Source: an uncultured beta proteobacterium (GTDB lineage: Bacteria > Pseudomonadota > Gammaproteobacteria > Burkholderiales > Burkholderiaceae). From it: DNA of 35,576 nt. The stretch covers positions 1 to 35,576 of the forward strand of contig CAIMZP010000015.1 of assembly GCA_903846025.1 (NCBI GenBank), written 5' to 3'. This document shows positions 26,476-35,572 of this stretch, piece by piece. The notes beneath the pieces were generated by a model. It saw only the letters and a list, made by a program, of their open reading frames with translations, was not told the DNA's origin and did not search any database. Each line of letters opens with the position of its first letter. Position 1 is the stretch's first letter. The translations under genes and the position numbers were made by a program.

Positions 26476-27651
26476 TTACTTGGAAAGTTGGCGCATAGCA
26501 CTTTCAAGGCCATTTAACGTAACTGGATACATGTGATCTTTTACAAGACCGCGCATGATGTCAATGGATTGACGGTACTGCCATATGGATTCGGGCTCGG
26601 GGTTAAGCCAGGCAAAGTGGGGAAAATGAGCCATCAATCGATTCATCCAGGTAGCCCCTGACTCTGTATTGTTGTATTCAACTGAGCCATTAATACTTAG
26701 AATTTCATAAGGCGACATAGTGGCATCTCCGATAAAAATCAATTTATAGTCGGGTCCATATTTATTTAATATATCCGAGGTTGGCGTAACCTGATCACGA
26801 CGTCTGCGATTGTTTTGCCATAGATAGTCATAAACACAGTTATGAAAATAGTATGACTCTAAGTGTTTAAATTCAGATTTAGCGGCAGAAAATAGTTCAG
26901 CAATTCTTTGAATATGATCATCCATCGATCCACCAACGTCCATAAGCAATAAAACTTTAATTTGGTTATGCCGCTCTGGCCTCATTTGAATATCTAGCAT
27001 GCCAGCATTGGCTGCAGTACAGCAGATGGTTTTATCCAGATCAAGCTCCAAGCTGGAGCCCGCTGGAGCAAAGCGTCTGAGGCGGCGCAGGGCAATTTTG
27101 ATATTACGGGTACCTAAAGCCACATCGCTATCGTAATCTTTAAACTCCCGCTCCTCCCACACTTTGATGGCCGTACGATTACCAGCAGTCTCGCCACCAA
27201 TACGAATGCCTTCCGGGTGGTAGCCGCTATGCCCAAATGGAGAGGATCCACCTGCACCAATCCATTTATTTCCCCCGCCATGCCAATCTTTTTGTTCTTT
27301 CATTAACTCTTCAAGGCGCTTCATTAAGGCTTCTGGCCCACCAATTTTTTTGAGCGCCTTTTTTTCTTCCTCACCCAGAACCCGTTGAAGTTTTTTCTCC
27401 AGCCAATTTAAGGGGATACCGGGTTGAAGTGCGATGATCTGTTCAACGCCATTAAAGTAGGACCCAAAAACTTGATCAAAGCGATCAAAGTGCTGCTCAT
27501 CTTTAATTAAAGTTATGCGCGCTATTTGATAGAACTCATCAATTGAGGGGGTAATTACACCAAGCTTGAGCGCCTCAAGCAAGGTTAAAAATTCCCTCAC
27601 AGAAACCGGAATCTTTGCCTCCCTTACTTTAAGAAAAAATTGAATCAACAT
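26476..27651 (-). CDS. CoxE-like VWA-domain protein
   Basis: 391 residues. The von Willebrand A domain in the C-terminal half has a MIDAS motif (LLLMDVGGSMDDHIQRIAEL, D-x-G-x-S) and later YKLIFIGDATMSPYEI supplying the distal aspartate. The N-terminal half is helical, with a charged stretch (EEEKKALKKIGG). Such proteins pair with MoxR/CoxD AAA+ ATPases as metal-cofactor insertion chaperones, for example in aerobic CO dehydrogenase maturation. The gene starts 6 nt after the AAA+ gene stop codon, so they form one unit. Confidence 0.85.
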   Translation of the reverse strand: MLIQFFLKVREAKIPVSVREFLTLLEALKLGVITPSIDEFYQIARITLIKDEQHFDRFDQVFGSYFNGVEQIIALQPGIPLNWLEKKLQRVLGEEEKKALKKIGGPEALMKRLEELMKEQKDWHGGGNKWIGAGGSSPFGHSGYHPEGIRIGGETAGNRTAIKVWEEREFKDYDSDVALGTRNIKIALRRLRRFAPAGSSLELDLDKTICCTAANAGMLDIQMRPERHNQIKVLLLMDVGGSMDDHIQRIAELFSAAKSEFKHLESYYFHNCVYDYLWQNNRRRRDQVTPTSDILNKYGPDYKLIFIGDATMSPYEILSINGSVEYNNTESGATWMNRLMAHFPHFAWLNPEPESIWQYRQSIDIMRGLVKDHMYPVTLNGLESAMRQLSK

Positions 27652-27657
27652 GAATGG

Positions 27658-28515
27658 TTATCGATGATTACGGTTCATCAGGACTAATCGTTCAAATAAA
27701 TGAATATCTTGCTCGTTTTTTAGTAGAGCGCCATGCATCGGCGGGATAACAACCGCTTCATCATTGCTGTGCAGGGATTGGGCAGTAATGTCCTCAGCCA
27801 ACAGTAACTTAAGCCAATCGATTAACTCTGAGGTAGAAGGTTTTTTCTTAAGACCCGGCAAAGAGCGTATCTGATAGAAAGACTTTAGGGCAGCATCCAA
27901 TAGATCTTTTTTAATGTTGGGGTGGTGTACGTCAATAATGCTTTGCATGGTACCTGCATCGGGGAATGCAATGTAATGGAAAAAGCAGCGACGCAAGAAA
28001 GCATCTGGTAATTCTTTTTCATTATTGGAAGTGATGATGACTAAGGGGCGATGCTTGGCTTTAATGAGTTCGCGTGTTTCATAAACATAAAATTCCATGC
28101 GATCAATTTCACGCAGTAAGTCGTTAGGAAACTCAATATCCGCTTTATCAATTTCATCAATTAGCAAAACTGTGGGCTCCTCAGCTTCAAAGGCTTGCCA
28201 AAGAATTCCTTTGATAATGTAGTTGCGAATATCGTTGACCTTGGCATCCCCTAACTGAGAGTCACGTAAGCGGCTGACGGCGTCATATTCGTAAAGACCC
28301 TGTTGGGCCTTGGTAGTGGATTTAATGTGCCATTGCATGAGGGGCATATTGAGCGCAGTCGCCACTTCCTCGGCTAGCATCGTTTTGCCAGTTCCTGGCT
28401 CACCTTTTATCAAGAGCGGACGCTGCAACATAAGGGCGGCATTTACTGCTAATTTAAGGTCTTCAGTCGCAACATAGCTGCGCGAGCCATTGAAGCGGGA
28501 TTGGGTATTAGCCAT
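27658..28515 (-). CDS. MoxR/CoxD-like AAA+ ATPase
   Basis: 285 residues. Walker A GEPGTGKT, Walker B VLLIDEIDKAD, sensor-1 ITSNNEKELPDAFLRRC (with arginine finger region) and the C-terminal helical lid are all present, so ATP hydrolysis is expected. MoxR-type ATPases remodel client enzymes with a VWA partner, here the CoxE-like protein directly downstream. The clients may be a molybdenum hydroxylase, but none is encoded in this window. Confidence 0.9.
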   Translation of the reverse strand: MANTQSRFNGSRSYVATEDLKLAVNAALMLQRPLLIKGEPGTGKTMLAEEVATALNMPLMQWHIKSTTKAQQGLYEYDAVSRLRDSQLGDAKVNDIRNYIIKGILWQAFEAEEPTVLLIDEIDKADIEFPNDLLREIDRMEFYVYETRELIKAKHRPLVIITSNNEKELPDAFLRRCFFHYIAFPDAGTMQSIIDVHHPNIKKDLLDAALKSFYQIRSLPGLKKKPSTSELIDWLKLLLAEDITAQSLHSNDEAVVIPPMHGALLKNEQDIHLFERLVLMNRNHR

Positions 28516-28680
28516 AATTTAACAATCAAATGTGGTTTAAAGAGTGCTTCAGTATAGGTAAAAGGACTTATAAATTCAGTGTTTACACTAGTTTATGGGT
28601 TGTTGAGGCAATGTAAGTAGCTGGTCTCCGCTATACTTTGAACGAATTGATCTAAATCAAACTTCTTATCGATGATTTTT

Positions 28681-29046
28681 ATGAAAAAACACTTGATTCT
28701 CTCCAAAATTGCACTAATTGCTAGCTTGGCATTGGTTGGATTTGTTGCACATGCTGCAGATGTCAAAGGCGATGCACAGGCTGGTCAAGGCAAAGTCTGG
28801 CTTTGTATTGGTTGTCATTCCATACCCGACTATCGCTCGGATTATCCTTTTGTCTATAGCGTGCCCATGTTAGGTGGCCAAAACGGCCCTTACATAGCTA
28901 CCGCCTTATCTGAGTACAAAAAAGGTGAAAGAAAACATCCTACGATGCGCTCTATCGCTACGAGCTTGTCTGATCAAGATATGGCTGACATCGGCGAATA
29001 CTATGCTGCGCAAACTGCCAGCTCTCCTAATAACCCATTGAAGTGA
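28681..29046 (+). CDS. Small periplasmic c-type cytochrome
   Basis: 121 residues from the ATG at 28681; an ATG at 28672 would add M-I-F. The signal peptide (MKKHLILSKIALIASLALVG, cleavage after A-H-A at residue 25) exports it. The single haem motif is C42-I-G-C-H46, and M89 in HPTMRS is the likely second axial ligand. Class I cytochrome c with the GGQNGPYIATALSEYKKGER block common in diheme c4-type repeats. Probably forms a functional pair with the next cytochrome, handing electrons between a dehydrogenase and the respiratory chain. Confidence 0.9.
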   Translation: MKKHLILSKIALIASLALVGFVAHAADVKGDAQAGQGKVWLCIGCHSIPDYRSDYPFVYSVPMLGGQNGPYIATALSEYKKGERKHPTMRSIATSLSDQDMADIGEYYAAQTASSPNNPLK

Positions 29047-29063
29047 TATTTAGAGACATGTTT

Positions 29064-29408
29064 ATGAAAGTCGCACTAATTACCGCCATTTTGTTTTCTA
29101 GTATTGGCTTGGCAGCTGCCGCTAATATAGAAAAAGGTCAGACATTGGTCGAGAAGGCTAATTGTGCTTCATGCCATGGTGCAGGCCTTAATGCCCCAAT
29201 CTTGCCTACGTACCCCAAGCTAGCCGGTCAACACTCGGATTACCTGTATTACGCCTTGCACGCCTATCAAGTGGGTAATACGAATGCGCAATATGGCCGC
29301 AATAATGCAGTCATGTCTTCACAAGTTCAGGCCTTCTCTAAGGCTGACTTACAAGATATTGCAGCTTATGTTGCTTCATTACCGGGCAACTTGGTTATTA
29401 AAAAGTAA
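29064..29408 (+). CDS. Small periplasmic c-type cytochrome
   Basis: 114 residues from the ATG at 29064, 7 nt after AGAGA; upstream in-frame starts at 29058 and 29043 have worse spacing or overlap the previous gene. Signal peptide to about residue 20 (LAAAA before N-I-E-K-G). Haem site C34-A-S-C-H38 and likely axial M84 in NAVMSS. LAGQHSDYLYYALHAYQVG parallels the block of the preceding cytochrome, so the two genes look like the two halves of a split c4-type cytochrome or a duplication. Confidence 0.9.
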   Translation: MKVALITAILFSSIGLAAAANIEKGQTLVEKANCASCHGAGLNAPILPTYPKLAGQHSDYLYYALHAYQVGNTNAQYGRNNAVMSSQVQAFSKADLQDIAAYVASLPGNLVIKK

Positions 29409-29434
29409 TTCCAAATACTGGCAATACTTTATAA

Positions 29435-29463
29435 AATGGCTTAGGTTAATAACCTAAGCCATT
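29435..29463. terminator. Bidirectional terminator hairpin between cytochrome and gntR genes
   Basis: Perfect 13-bp arms (AATGGCTTAGGTT and complement) with a 3-nt loop between convergent genes, followed by a T-rich stretch (GTTATTTAT) on the plus strand. Confidence 0.75.
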
Positions 29464-29476
29464 GTTATTTATAGGT

Positions 29477-30115
29477 TTATTTAACCGCTTCCAATCCTCT
29501 GGCTAGATGCTTACGCATAGCCAGCTCGGCACTGGCAGCATCTCTCTTGAGGATAGCCTTTAAGATTTCTCGATGCTCCAATAAAGAGCTTTGCATTCTT
29601 CCAGTTCTACTTAGCGAGTCTCGGCGCTGTAACTTCAGCACCTTTCTTAAGTCATTAATCACGCCATTCATCCACTTATTGCCCGAAATTTCTTGAATCA
29701 TCTCGTGAAATTTCACGTTTATCTCAAAAAACTGTTCTAAATCTCGATCTGCTGCAGCTTTTTCAAGCCTGTGGTGTAAGTCATCGAGCTGAGTAAGATC
29801 CATTTCGGTTGCAATAACAGCAGTCTCTTTTGCTGCTTGACCTTCCAACAAGGAGAGAATGCTAAAAATTTGCTCTAAATCGTTACGATCAACTTCAGTA
29901 ACATACGCTCCGCGATTCATTTTTGTGGTTACCAGCCCCTCTGAGGCTAATACCTTAATAGCCTCCCGCATGGGTGTTCGGCTAATACCAAACTCTATCG
30001 CAAGACTTTGTTCATCTAACCAGCTACCTGGTGCAAGTTCATGTGCAAAAATTTGCGCACGAAGGCGTTCTGCTACGACTTCAGAAAGTGGCCTATTTAG
30101 TAGTTTTGTATTCAT
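29477..30115 (-). CDS. GntR-family transcriptional regulator (FadR/FCD subfamily)
   Basis: 212 residues. A winged helix (LDEQSLAIEFGISRTPMREA, then IKVLASEGLV, residues 33-62) binds DNA. The C-terminal all-helical FCD domain (about 80-205), with the histidines and aspartates typical of metal and ligand binding (FHEMI, EHREIL, MRKHLARG), senses an acid or acyl-CoA. It is divergent from the methylmalonyl-CoA mutase operon and has a palindromic site just before its own ATG, so it most likely represses both itself and propionyl-CoA breakdown. The effector may be a pathway intermediate; this is inference. Confidence 0.88.
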   Translation of the reverse strand: MNTKLLNRPLSEVVAERLRAQIFAHELAPGSWLDEQSLAIEFGISRTPMREAIKVLASEGLVTTKMNRGAYVTEVDRNDLEQIFSILSLLEGQAAKETAVIATEMDLTQLDDLHHRLEKAAADRDLEQFFEINVKFHEMIQEISGNKWMNGVINDLRKVLKLQRRDSLSRTGRMQSSLLEHREILKAILKRDAASAELAMRKHLARGLEAVK

Positions 30116-30120
30116 AATAA

Positions 30121-30139
30121 TGTATACAGTATGTAGACA
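30121..30139. promoter_or_regulatory. GntR/FCD operator between divergent genes
   Basis: TGTATACAGTATGTAGACA has the TGTxxACA half-site pair typical of FCD-type GntR operators. It covers the -10 box of the regulator gene and the -35 of the mutase operon. Confidence 0.65.
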
Positions 30140-30155
30140 AATATAAAAATGTCAA
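30128..30155 (-). promoter_or_regulatory. Promoter of the gntR-type gene
   Basis: Perfect TTGACA (minus, 30155-30150), 16 bp, CATACT (30133-30128). The start would be near 30121, only about 6 nt before the ATG at 30115, so the mRNA is nearly leaderless. Confidence 0.55.
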
Positions 30156-30162
30156 GCAAAAT
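30134..30162 (+). promoter_or_regulatory. Candidate promoter of the propionyl-CoA operon
   Basis: TAGACA (30134-30139), 17 bp, CAAAAT (30157-30162). The -35 box lies in the right half of the GntR operator, so repressor binding would block it. Confidence 0.45.
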
Positions 30163-30211
30163 GGGGATACAAATCTAGCAACAAAGTAATAAGGCCAACT
30201 AGGAGCGCTTT

Positions 30212-32398
30212 ATGGGTGATGGTGATAAAAAGTCGGTAGCCAATACATGGCCGAATGTACAAAGTAAAAATTTAGAAGATTGGAAAAAGGCAGCAGAAAA
30301 ATCTGCCCCCAATGGTGATATTGATAAATTGGGCTGGAAGACCCCGGATGGGATTCATTTAAAGGCTTTGTATACATCAGATGATGTGGGCGGCCTGGAA
30401 TACACCAATACAATGCCAGGTTTTGAGCCTTTTATTCGTGGTCCACAGGCAACAATGTATTCAGTGCGGCCATGGACTATTCGTCAATACGCTGGTTTTT
30501 CAACTGCTGAAGAATCAAATGCTTTTTATCGCAAAGCTTTGGATGCTGGCGGGCAAGGCGTTTCTGTGGCTTTTGATTTAGCAACTCATCGAGGGTATGA
30601 CTCTGATCATCCTCGTGTCACTGGTGATGTGGGTAAGGCGGGAGTAGCGATTGATTCAGTTGAGGATATGAAAATATTATTTGATGGAATTCCATTGGAT
30701 AAGGTTTCGGTATCGATGACTATGAATGGCGCGGTGTTGCCAGTATTGGCTGGATACATTGTTGCTGGGGAAGAGCAGGGCGTTAAACAAGAGTTGCTTT
30801 CAGGCACTATTCAGAACGATATTCTGAAAGAGTTTATGGTGCGCAATACTTATATCTACCCACCAGAGCCGTCCATGCGAATTATTGGCGACATCATTGA
30901 ATATACCGCTAAGCATATGCCTAAATTTAACTCGATCTCGATTTCGGGTTACCACATGCAAGAGGCTGGCGCCAACCAAGTTTTAGAGCTGGCATTCACG
31001 TTAGCTGATGGCAAGCAGTATGTCAAAACGGCTTTGGCAAAAGGCCTTGATGTTGATGGTTTTGCCGGACGTTTATCATTCTTTTTTGCGATTGGCATGA
31101 ATTTTTATTTGGAAGTGGCTAAGTTACGTGCGGCACGCCTTCTATGGTGGCGAATTATGAAATCGTTTGAACCAAAAAATCCAAAATCACTCATGCTGCG
31201 TACGCATTGCCAAACTTCTGGTTGGTCTTTAACTGAGCAAGATCCGTATAACAATGTCGTCCGCACCACTGTCGAGGCGATGGCAGCAGTATTTGGCGGT
31301 ACACAATCCCTACATACAAATTCATTCGATGAGGCCATTGCATTACCTTCAGAATTCTCAAGCCGTATTGCTCGCAATACCCAACTAATTCTTCAAGAAG
31401 AAACACACATTACTAGCGTGATTGATCCTTGGGCAGGTTCTTATATGATGGAAAACCTGACCCAGGAAATGGCCGATAAAGCCTGGGAAATTATTCAGGA
31501 AGTAGACGCCATGGGCGGCATGACTAAAGCCGTAGAAAGCGGATGGGCTAAGCTCAAGATTGAAGCTGCTGCTGCAGAAAAGCAGGCCAAAATTGACTCT
31601 GGATCGGATGTTATTGTCGGCGTGAATAAATACAAGCTAAGCAAAGAGGATCTCGTAGATGTCCGCATGATTGATAACGATCAGGTTCGTGATAGTCAGG
31701 TTGCCCGCTTAAAAAATATCAAAGCTAAACGTGACTCGAAGAAAGTAGAAGCGGCGCTAGAGAGTTTGACTAAGGCTGCAGAAGAAAATACCGGTAATTT
31801 ACTGGAGTTAGCTGTTCAAGCTGTTCGATTGCGCGCTACTGTCGGTGAAATTTCAGATGCATTAGAGAGGGTTTACGGGCGCCATCGCGCCGATACTCAA
31901 AAGGTGACTGGTGTGTATGCTGCTGCTTACGACTCAGCTGAGGGCTGGGAAAAATTGAAGGTAGAAATCGATGCTTTTGCTAAAGATTTTGGTCGTCGAC
32001 CACGTGTCATGATTGCAAAATTAGGTCAAGATGGCCATGATCGAGGCGCTAAGGTAGTTGCCACTGCATTTGCCGACTTAGGATTTGATGTCGATATCGG
32101 TCCATTATTTCAAACGCCAGAAGAGTGCGCACGCCAAGCCATTGAGAATGATGTTCACGCTCTGGGTATCTCAACTTTGGCTGCTGGGCATAAAACTTTA
32201 GTACCAGCAATTATTGCCGAACTAAAAAAACAAGGTTCGGATGACATTATTGTATTCGTTGGCGGAGTGATTCCAAGGCAAGACTATGAGTTCCTTTATG
32301 AATCTGGTGTGAAGGGAATTTATGGTCCAGGAACTCCTATCCCAGCTTCCGCTAAGGATGTACTTGAGCAGATTCGCAAGTCAGTAAAACCTACTTAA
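30212..32398 (+). CDS. Methylmalonyl-CoA mutase (adenosylcobalamin-dependent)
   Basis: 728 residues, a single-chain mutase with both domains. The TIM-barrel substrate domain shows [20 protein letters not shown] (with the active-site tyrosine of the MutB family), [16 protein letters not shown] and [11 protein letters not shown]. The C-terminal B12 domain has DGHDRG at 607-612, where His609 is the lower axial cobalt ligand, plus GISTLAAGH and VGGVIP. It interconverts (R)-methylmalonyl-CoA and succinyl-CoA, the last step of propionyl-CoA catabolism. Start fixed by AGGAG 7 nt upstream. No epimerase gene is in view. Confidence 0.95.
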   Translation: MGDGDKKSVANTWPNVQSKNLEDWKKAAEKSAPNGDIDKLGWKTPDGIHLKALYTSDDVGGLEYTNTMPGFEPFIRGPQATMYSVRPWTIRQYAGFSTAEESNAFYRKALDAGGQGVSVAFDLATHRGYDSDHPRVTGDVGKAGVAIDSVEDMKILFDGIPLDKVSVSMTMNGAVLPVLAGYIVAGEEQGVKQELLSGTIQNDILKEFMVRNTYIYPPEPSMRIIGDIIEYTAKHMPKFNSISISGYHMQEAGANQVLELAFTLADGKQYVKTALAKGLDVDGFAGRLSFFFAIGMNFYLEVAKLRAARLLWWRIMKSFEPKNPKSLMLRTHCQTSGWSLTEQDPYNNVVRTTVEAMAAVFGGTQSLHTNSFDEAIALPSEFSSRIARNTQLILQEETHITSVIDPWAGSYMMENLTQEMADKAWEIIQEVDAMGGMTKAVESGWAKLKIEAAAAEKQAKIDSGSDVIVGVNKYKLSKEDLVDVRMIDNDQVRDSQVARLKNIKAKRDSKKVEAALESLTKAAEENTGNLLELAVQAVRLRATVGEISDALERVYGRHRADTQKVTGVYAAAYDSAEGWEKLKVEIDAFAKDFGRRPRVMIAKLGQDGHDRGAKVVATAFADLGFDVDIGPLFQTPEECARQAIENDVHALGISTLAAGHKTLVPAIIAELKKQGSDDIIVFVGGVIPRQDYEFLYESGVKGIYGPGTPIPASAKDVLEQIRKSVKPT

Positions 32399-32414
32399 GC
32401 ACAGTCATATAACA

Positions 32415-33440
32415 ATGCTCAATATTGCCGATCAAGCTTTAGTTAATGATCTTATAGGCACGCCTTCTCCAGCGCAGCGTCGTGCTTTAGCTAAGATCAT
32501 TACCCTGCTTGAGTCAACCCGCTTGGATCACCGTAAGCGCGCCGATGAAGTGCTCAATACATTACTACCTAAGACAGGCAAAGCTTTTCGCCTTGGAATT
32601 TCTGGTGTTCCAGGTGTCGGAAAGTCCACATTAATTGAGTCTCTAGGCTTATATTTGATTGGCAAAGGTCACAGAGTTGCAGTTTTGGCGATTGATCCGT
32701 CTTCAACATTGTCTGGCGGGTCTATCTTGGGTGACAAGACGCGCATGGAGTTCTTGTCTGTTAATGAAAATGCTTTTATACGTCCAAGCCCTTCATCGGG
32801 CACTTTGGGTGGGGTTGCTGAAAAAACTCGGGAAGCCTTGTTAATAGCTGAAGCTGCAGGCTTTGATGTGGTGATTGTGGAGACGGTTGGTGTTGGTCAA
32901 AGCGAGATTGCAGTAGCAGGAATGACTGATATGTTCTTGCTTTTACAGTTACCCAATGCAGGCGATGATCTCCAAGCTATTAAAAAAGGTGTCATGGAGA
33001 TTGCTGATCTTATTGTGATAAACAAGGTTGATATCGATCCAGACGCAGCGATGCGCGCACAACTTTTTATTAGTAGTTCACTGCGCTTACTGGGATTTCA
33101 AGGTAACCCCGACCATGCCTCTCATGATCAAGAGTATTGGCACCCATCTGTGATGACTTTGAGTGCGCTACACGGTAATGGCATCCCTGAGTTATGGGAA
33201 AAAATTCTGCATTTTCAAAAATTACAAAATGCGAACGGTAAACTTCAGTCCCGTCGCAAACAACAATCTGGGGCCTGGATGTGGGATCGGATTGATGCAG
33301 GATTAAAGAATGCATTTCAAAATCATCCGGCCGTACAGGAACTTTTACCGAGCTTAAGTGCTCAAGTAAATCAAGGAACTGTGGCCGCTTCTGTGGCGGC
33401 AAGGCGTTTGCTCGAAGCAATGGGGCATGAATTTTTCTAA
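32415..33440 (+). CDS. meaB: Methylmalonyl-CoA mutase-associated GTPase MeaB
   Basis: 341 residues of the MeaB/ArgK G3E GTPase family. Walker A GVPGVGKS (64-71), AIDPSSTLSGGSILGDKTRM (base of switch I), ETVGVGQSE (switch II) and the guanine-specificity N-K-V-D in IVINKVDID are present. MeaB gates delivery of adenosylcobalamin to the mutase and protects it from inactivation during turnover. It starts 16 nt after the mutase stop codon, matching the usual operon order. No E. coli-style argininosuccinate or decarboxylase genes are adjacent. Confidence 0.94.
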   Translation: MLNIADQALVNDLIGTPSPAQRRALAKIITLLESTRLDHRKRADEVLNTLLPKTGKAFRLGISGVPGVGKSTLIESLGLYLIGKGHRVAVLAIDPSSTLSGGSILGDKTRMEFLSVNENAFIRPSPSSGTLGGVAEKTREALLIAEAAGFDVVIVETVGVGQSEIAVAGMTDMFLLLQLPNAGDDLQAIKKGVMEIADLIVINKVDIDPDAAMRAQLFISSSLRLLGFQGNPDHASHDQEYWHPSVMTLSALHGNGIPELWEKILHFQKLQNANGKLQSRRKQQSGAWMWDRIDAGLKNAFQNHPAVQELLPSLSAQVNQGTVAASVAARRLLEAMGHEFF

Positions 33441-33450
33441 GGAGTAGGAA

Positions 33451-34983
33451 ATGAAGGACATTATTGTGCAGCTTGAAGCAAAGCGCGAGCTTGCCCGATT
33501 AGGTGGTGGGCAAAAGCGTATTCAGGCTCAACATTCAAAAGGTAAGCTCACTGCACGTGAGCGTATCGAGCTTTTGCTTGACGCTGGTACTTTTGAAGAA
33601 TGGGATATGTTCGTTGAGCATCGTTGTCATGATTTCGGAATGACCGAACAAACCGTTCCTGGTGATGGCGTTGTTACTGGCTACGGCATGATTAATGGCC
33701 GTTTGGTTTTCGTGTTCTCTCAAGACTTTACAGTTCTGGGTGGCTCACTCTCCGAAGCGCATGCTGAAAAGATTTGTAAGATCATGGATCAGGCCTTAAA
33801 GGTTGGAGCACCAGTCATTGGTTTAAATGATTCTGGTGGCGCCCGAATTCAAGAGGGCGTGGCTTCTTTAGGTGGTTATGCTGAAATTTTCCAGCGTAAC
33901 GTGACTGCTTCTGGTGTCATTCCTCAGATTTCACTCATCATGGGTCCTTCGGCTGGCGGTGCGGTTTACTCGCCTGCTTTAACTGACTTTATTTTCATGG
34001 TGAAAGACAGCTCATACATGTTTGTAACTGGCCCTGAAGTGGTTAAAACAGTTACTCACGAGGATGTTACTGCAGAAGAGTTGGGTGGTGCAGTCACACA
34101 TTCAACGATCTCTGGCGTTTGTGATTTGGCTTTTGATAATGATGTCGATGCCATCATGATGTTGCGTCGTTTCTTCAACTATTTGCCCTTATCAAATCGT
34201 GAAAAACCACCGATGATCAATGGAGCAATGCGTACTGAAGAGCCCGATTTCTCTTTGGATACTTTAGTACCATCAAATCCAAATCAACCATACGATATGA
34301 AGGAATTAATTCATAAAATTGTAGATGATGGCGACTTTTTTGAATTACAACCTGACTATGCAAAAAATATATTAATAGGTTTTGCTCGCATGGAGGGGCG
34401 CTCGATTGGTATTGTTGCCAATCAGCCATTAGTCTTGGCTGGCTGTTTAGATATTAAGGCTTCAGTTAAAGCAGCGCGTTTTGTACGATTTTGCGATGCT
34501 TTCAATATTCCTGTAGTAACTCTAGTAGATGTCCCTGGATTTATGCCAGGGACAGCACAAGAGTACGGTGGGATCATTAAGCATGGTGCGAAGTTGCTAT
34601 ATGCCTATGCTGACTGTACTGTTCCAAAAGTCACACTGATTACTCGTAAAGCCTATGGTGGCGCCTATGATGTGATGGCCTCAAAGCATTTGCGGGGTGA
34701 TGTAAATTTTGCCTGGCCGTCAGCAGAGATTGCTGTAATGGGCCCCAAAGGCGCTGTCGAAATTATTTTTCGTGAAGAAAAATCAGATCCAGCAAAGATT
34801 GCCGCACGTGAAGCAGAATACAAAGCTAAGTTTGCCAATCCTTTTGTTGCAGGTCGCCGTGGTTATATAGATGATGTGATATTGCCCCACGAAACTCGCA
34901 AACGTATTTCACGTTCCCTAGCGATGCTAAAGGATAAAGAATTGAAGAATCCTGCCCGTAAGCACGGCAATATCCCCCTTTAA
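33451..34983 (+). CDS. Acyl-CoA (propionyl-CoA) carboxylase beta subunit
   Basis: 510 residues of the biotin-dependent carboxyltransferase family. [20 protein letters not shown] at the N-terminus, [13 protein letters not shown] and [16 protein letters not shown] (first oxyanion region), and [16 protein letters not shown] plus [14 protein letters not shown] (second region) are characteristic of PccB. It transfers CO2 from carboxybiotin to propionyl-CoA, giving methylmalonyl-CoA. GGAG precedes the start by 7-8 nt. The mutase and MeaB genes just upstream argue for propionyl-CoA over methylcrotonyl- or geranyl-CoA. Confidence 0.92.
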   Translation: MKDIIVQLEAKRELARLGGGQKRIQAQHSKGKLTARERIELLLDAGTFEEWDMFVEHRCHDFGMTEQTVPGDGVVTGYGMINGRLVFVFSQDFTVLGGSLSEAHAEKICKIMDQALKVGAPVIGLNDSGGARIQEGVASLGGYAEIFQRNVTASGVIPQISLIMGPSAGGAVYSPALTDFIFMVKDSSYMFVTGPEVVKTVTHEDVTAEELGGAVTHSTISGVCDLAFDNDVDAIMMLRRFFNYLPLSNREKPPMINGAMRTEEPDFSLDTLVPSNPNQPYDMKELIHKIVDDGDFFELQPDYAKNILIGFARMEGRSIGIVANQPLVLAGCLDIKASVKAARFVRFCDAFNIPVVTLVDVPGFMPGTAQEYGGIIKHGAKLLYAYADCTVPKVTLITRKAYGGAYDVMASKHLRGDVNFAWPSAEIAVMGPKGAVEIIFREEKSDPAKIAAREAEYKAKFANPFVAGRRGYIDDVILPHETRKRISRSLAMLKDKELKNPARKHGNIPL

Positions 34984-34997
34984 GGCGCAGACTTAAT

Positions 34998-35539
34998 ATG
35001 ACCACGAAAATGTTTAAGAAAATTTTGATTGCAAACCGCGGCGAAATTGCTTGTCGTGTAATAAAGACCGCTAAGAAAATGGGTATCAAGACTGTCGCAG
35101 TCTACTCAGAGGCAGATAAAGAGGCGCGTCATGTCCAAATGGCTGATGAGGCTGTTTTTATTGGGCCTGCTCCATCACGTGAATCTTATTTAGTGATGGA
35201 CCGGATTATTCAAGCCTGCAAGGATACTGGTGCGGAAGCTGTTCATCCTGGGTATGGTTTTTTATCTGAGAATGAACAATTTGCTCGGCGTTGTGAAGAA
35301 GAGGGCGTTATCTTCATCGGGCCAAAGCATCAATCTATTGCTGCCATGGGTGACAAAATTGCCTCGAAAAAATTGGCCTTGGCGGCTAATGTTAATACCA
35401 TCCCAGGATTTAATGAGGCGATTGAGAAGCCAGAAGAAGCCGTAAAAATTGCACAGAATATTGGTTATCCAGTAATGATTAAAGCCTCGGCAGGAGGGGG
35501 TGGCAAAGGTTTGCGAGTGGCATTTAACGACAAAGAGGC
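34998..35539 (+). CDS. Acyl-CoA (propionyl-CoA) carboxylase alpha subunit, N-terminal biotin carboxylase part (truncated)
   Basis: The first 180 residues of a biotin carboxylase subunit. [20 protein letters not shown] opens after a short M-T-T-K leader. PGYGFLSEN (substrate domain) and the ATP-grasp start [14 protein letters not shown] are clear. The frame stays open to 35576, but its last twelve codons ([12 protein letters not shown]) come from adapter sequence and must not be read as protein. The remaining ATP-grasp, BT and biotin-carrier domains (full length near 670) would lie beyond the contig. Fourth gene of the propionyl-CoA operon. Confidence 0.93.
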
Positions 35540-35572
35540 AGATCGGAAAGCGTCGTGTAGGGAAAGAGTGTG
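35540..35572 (+). other. Illumina adapter read-through at contig end (not genomic)
   Basis: AGATCGGAA, then AGCGTCGTGTAGGGAAAGAG and TGT, is the TruSeq universal-adapter complement with one G missing (GAAGAGCG reads as GAAAGCG). Genomic sequence therefore stops at about 35539. Confidence 0.95.
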
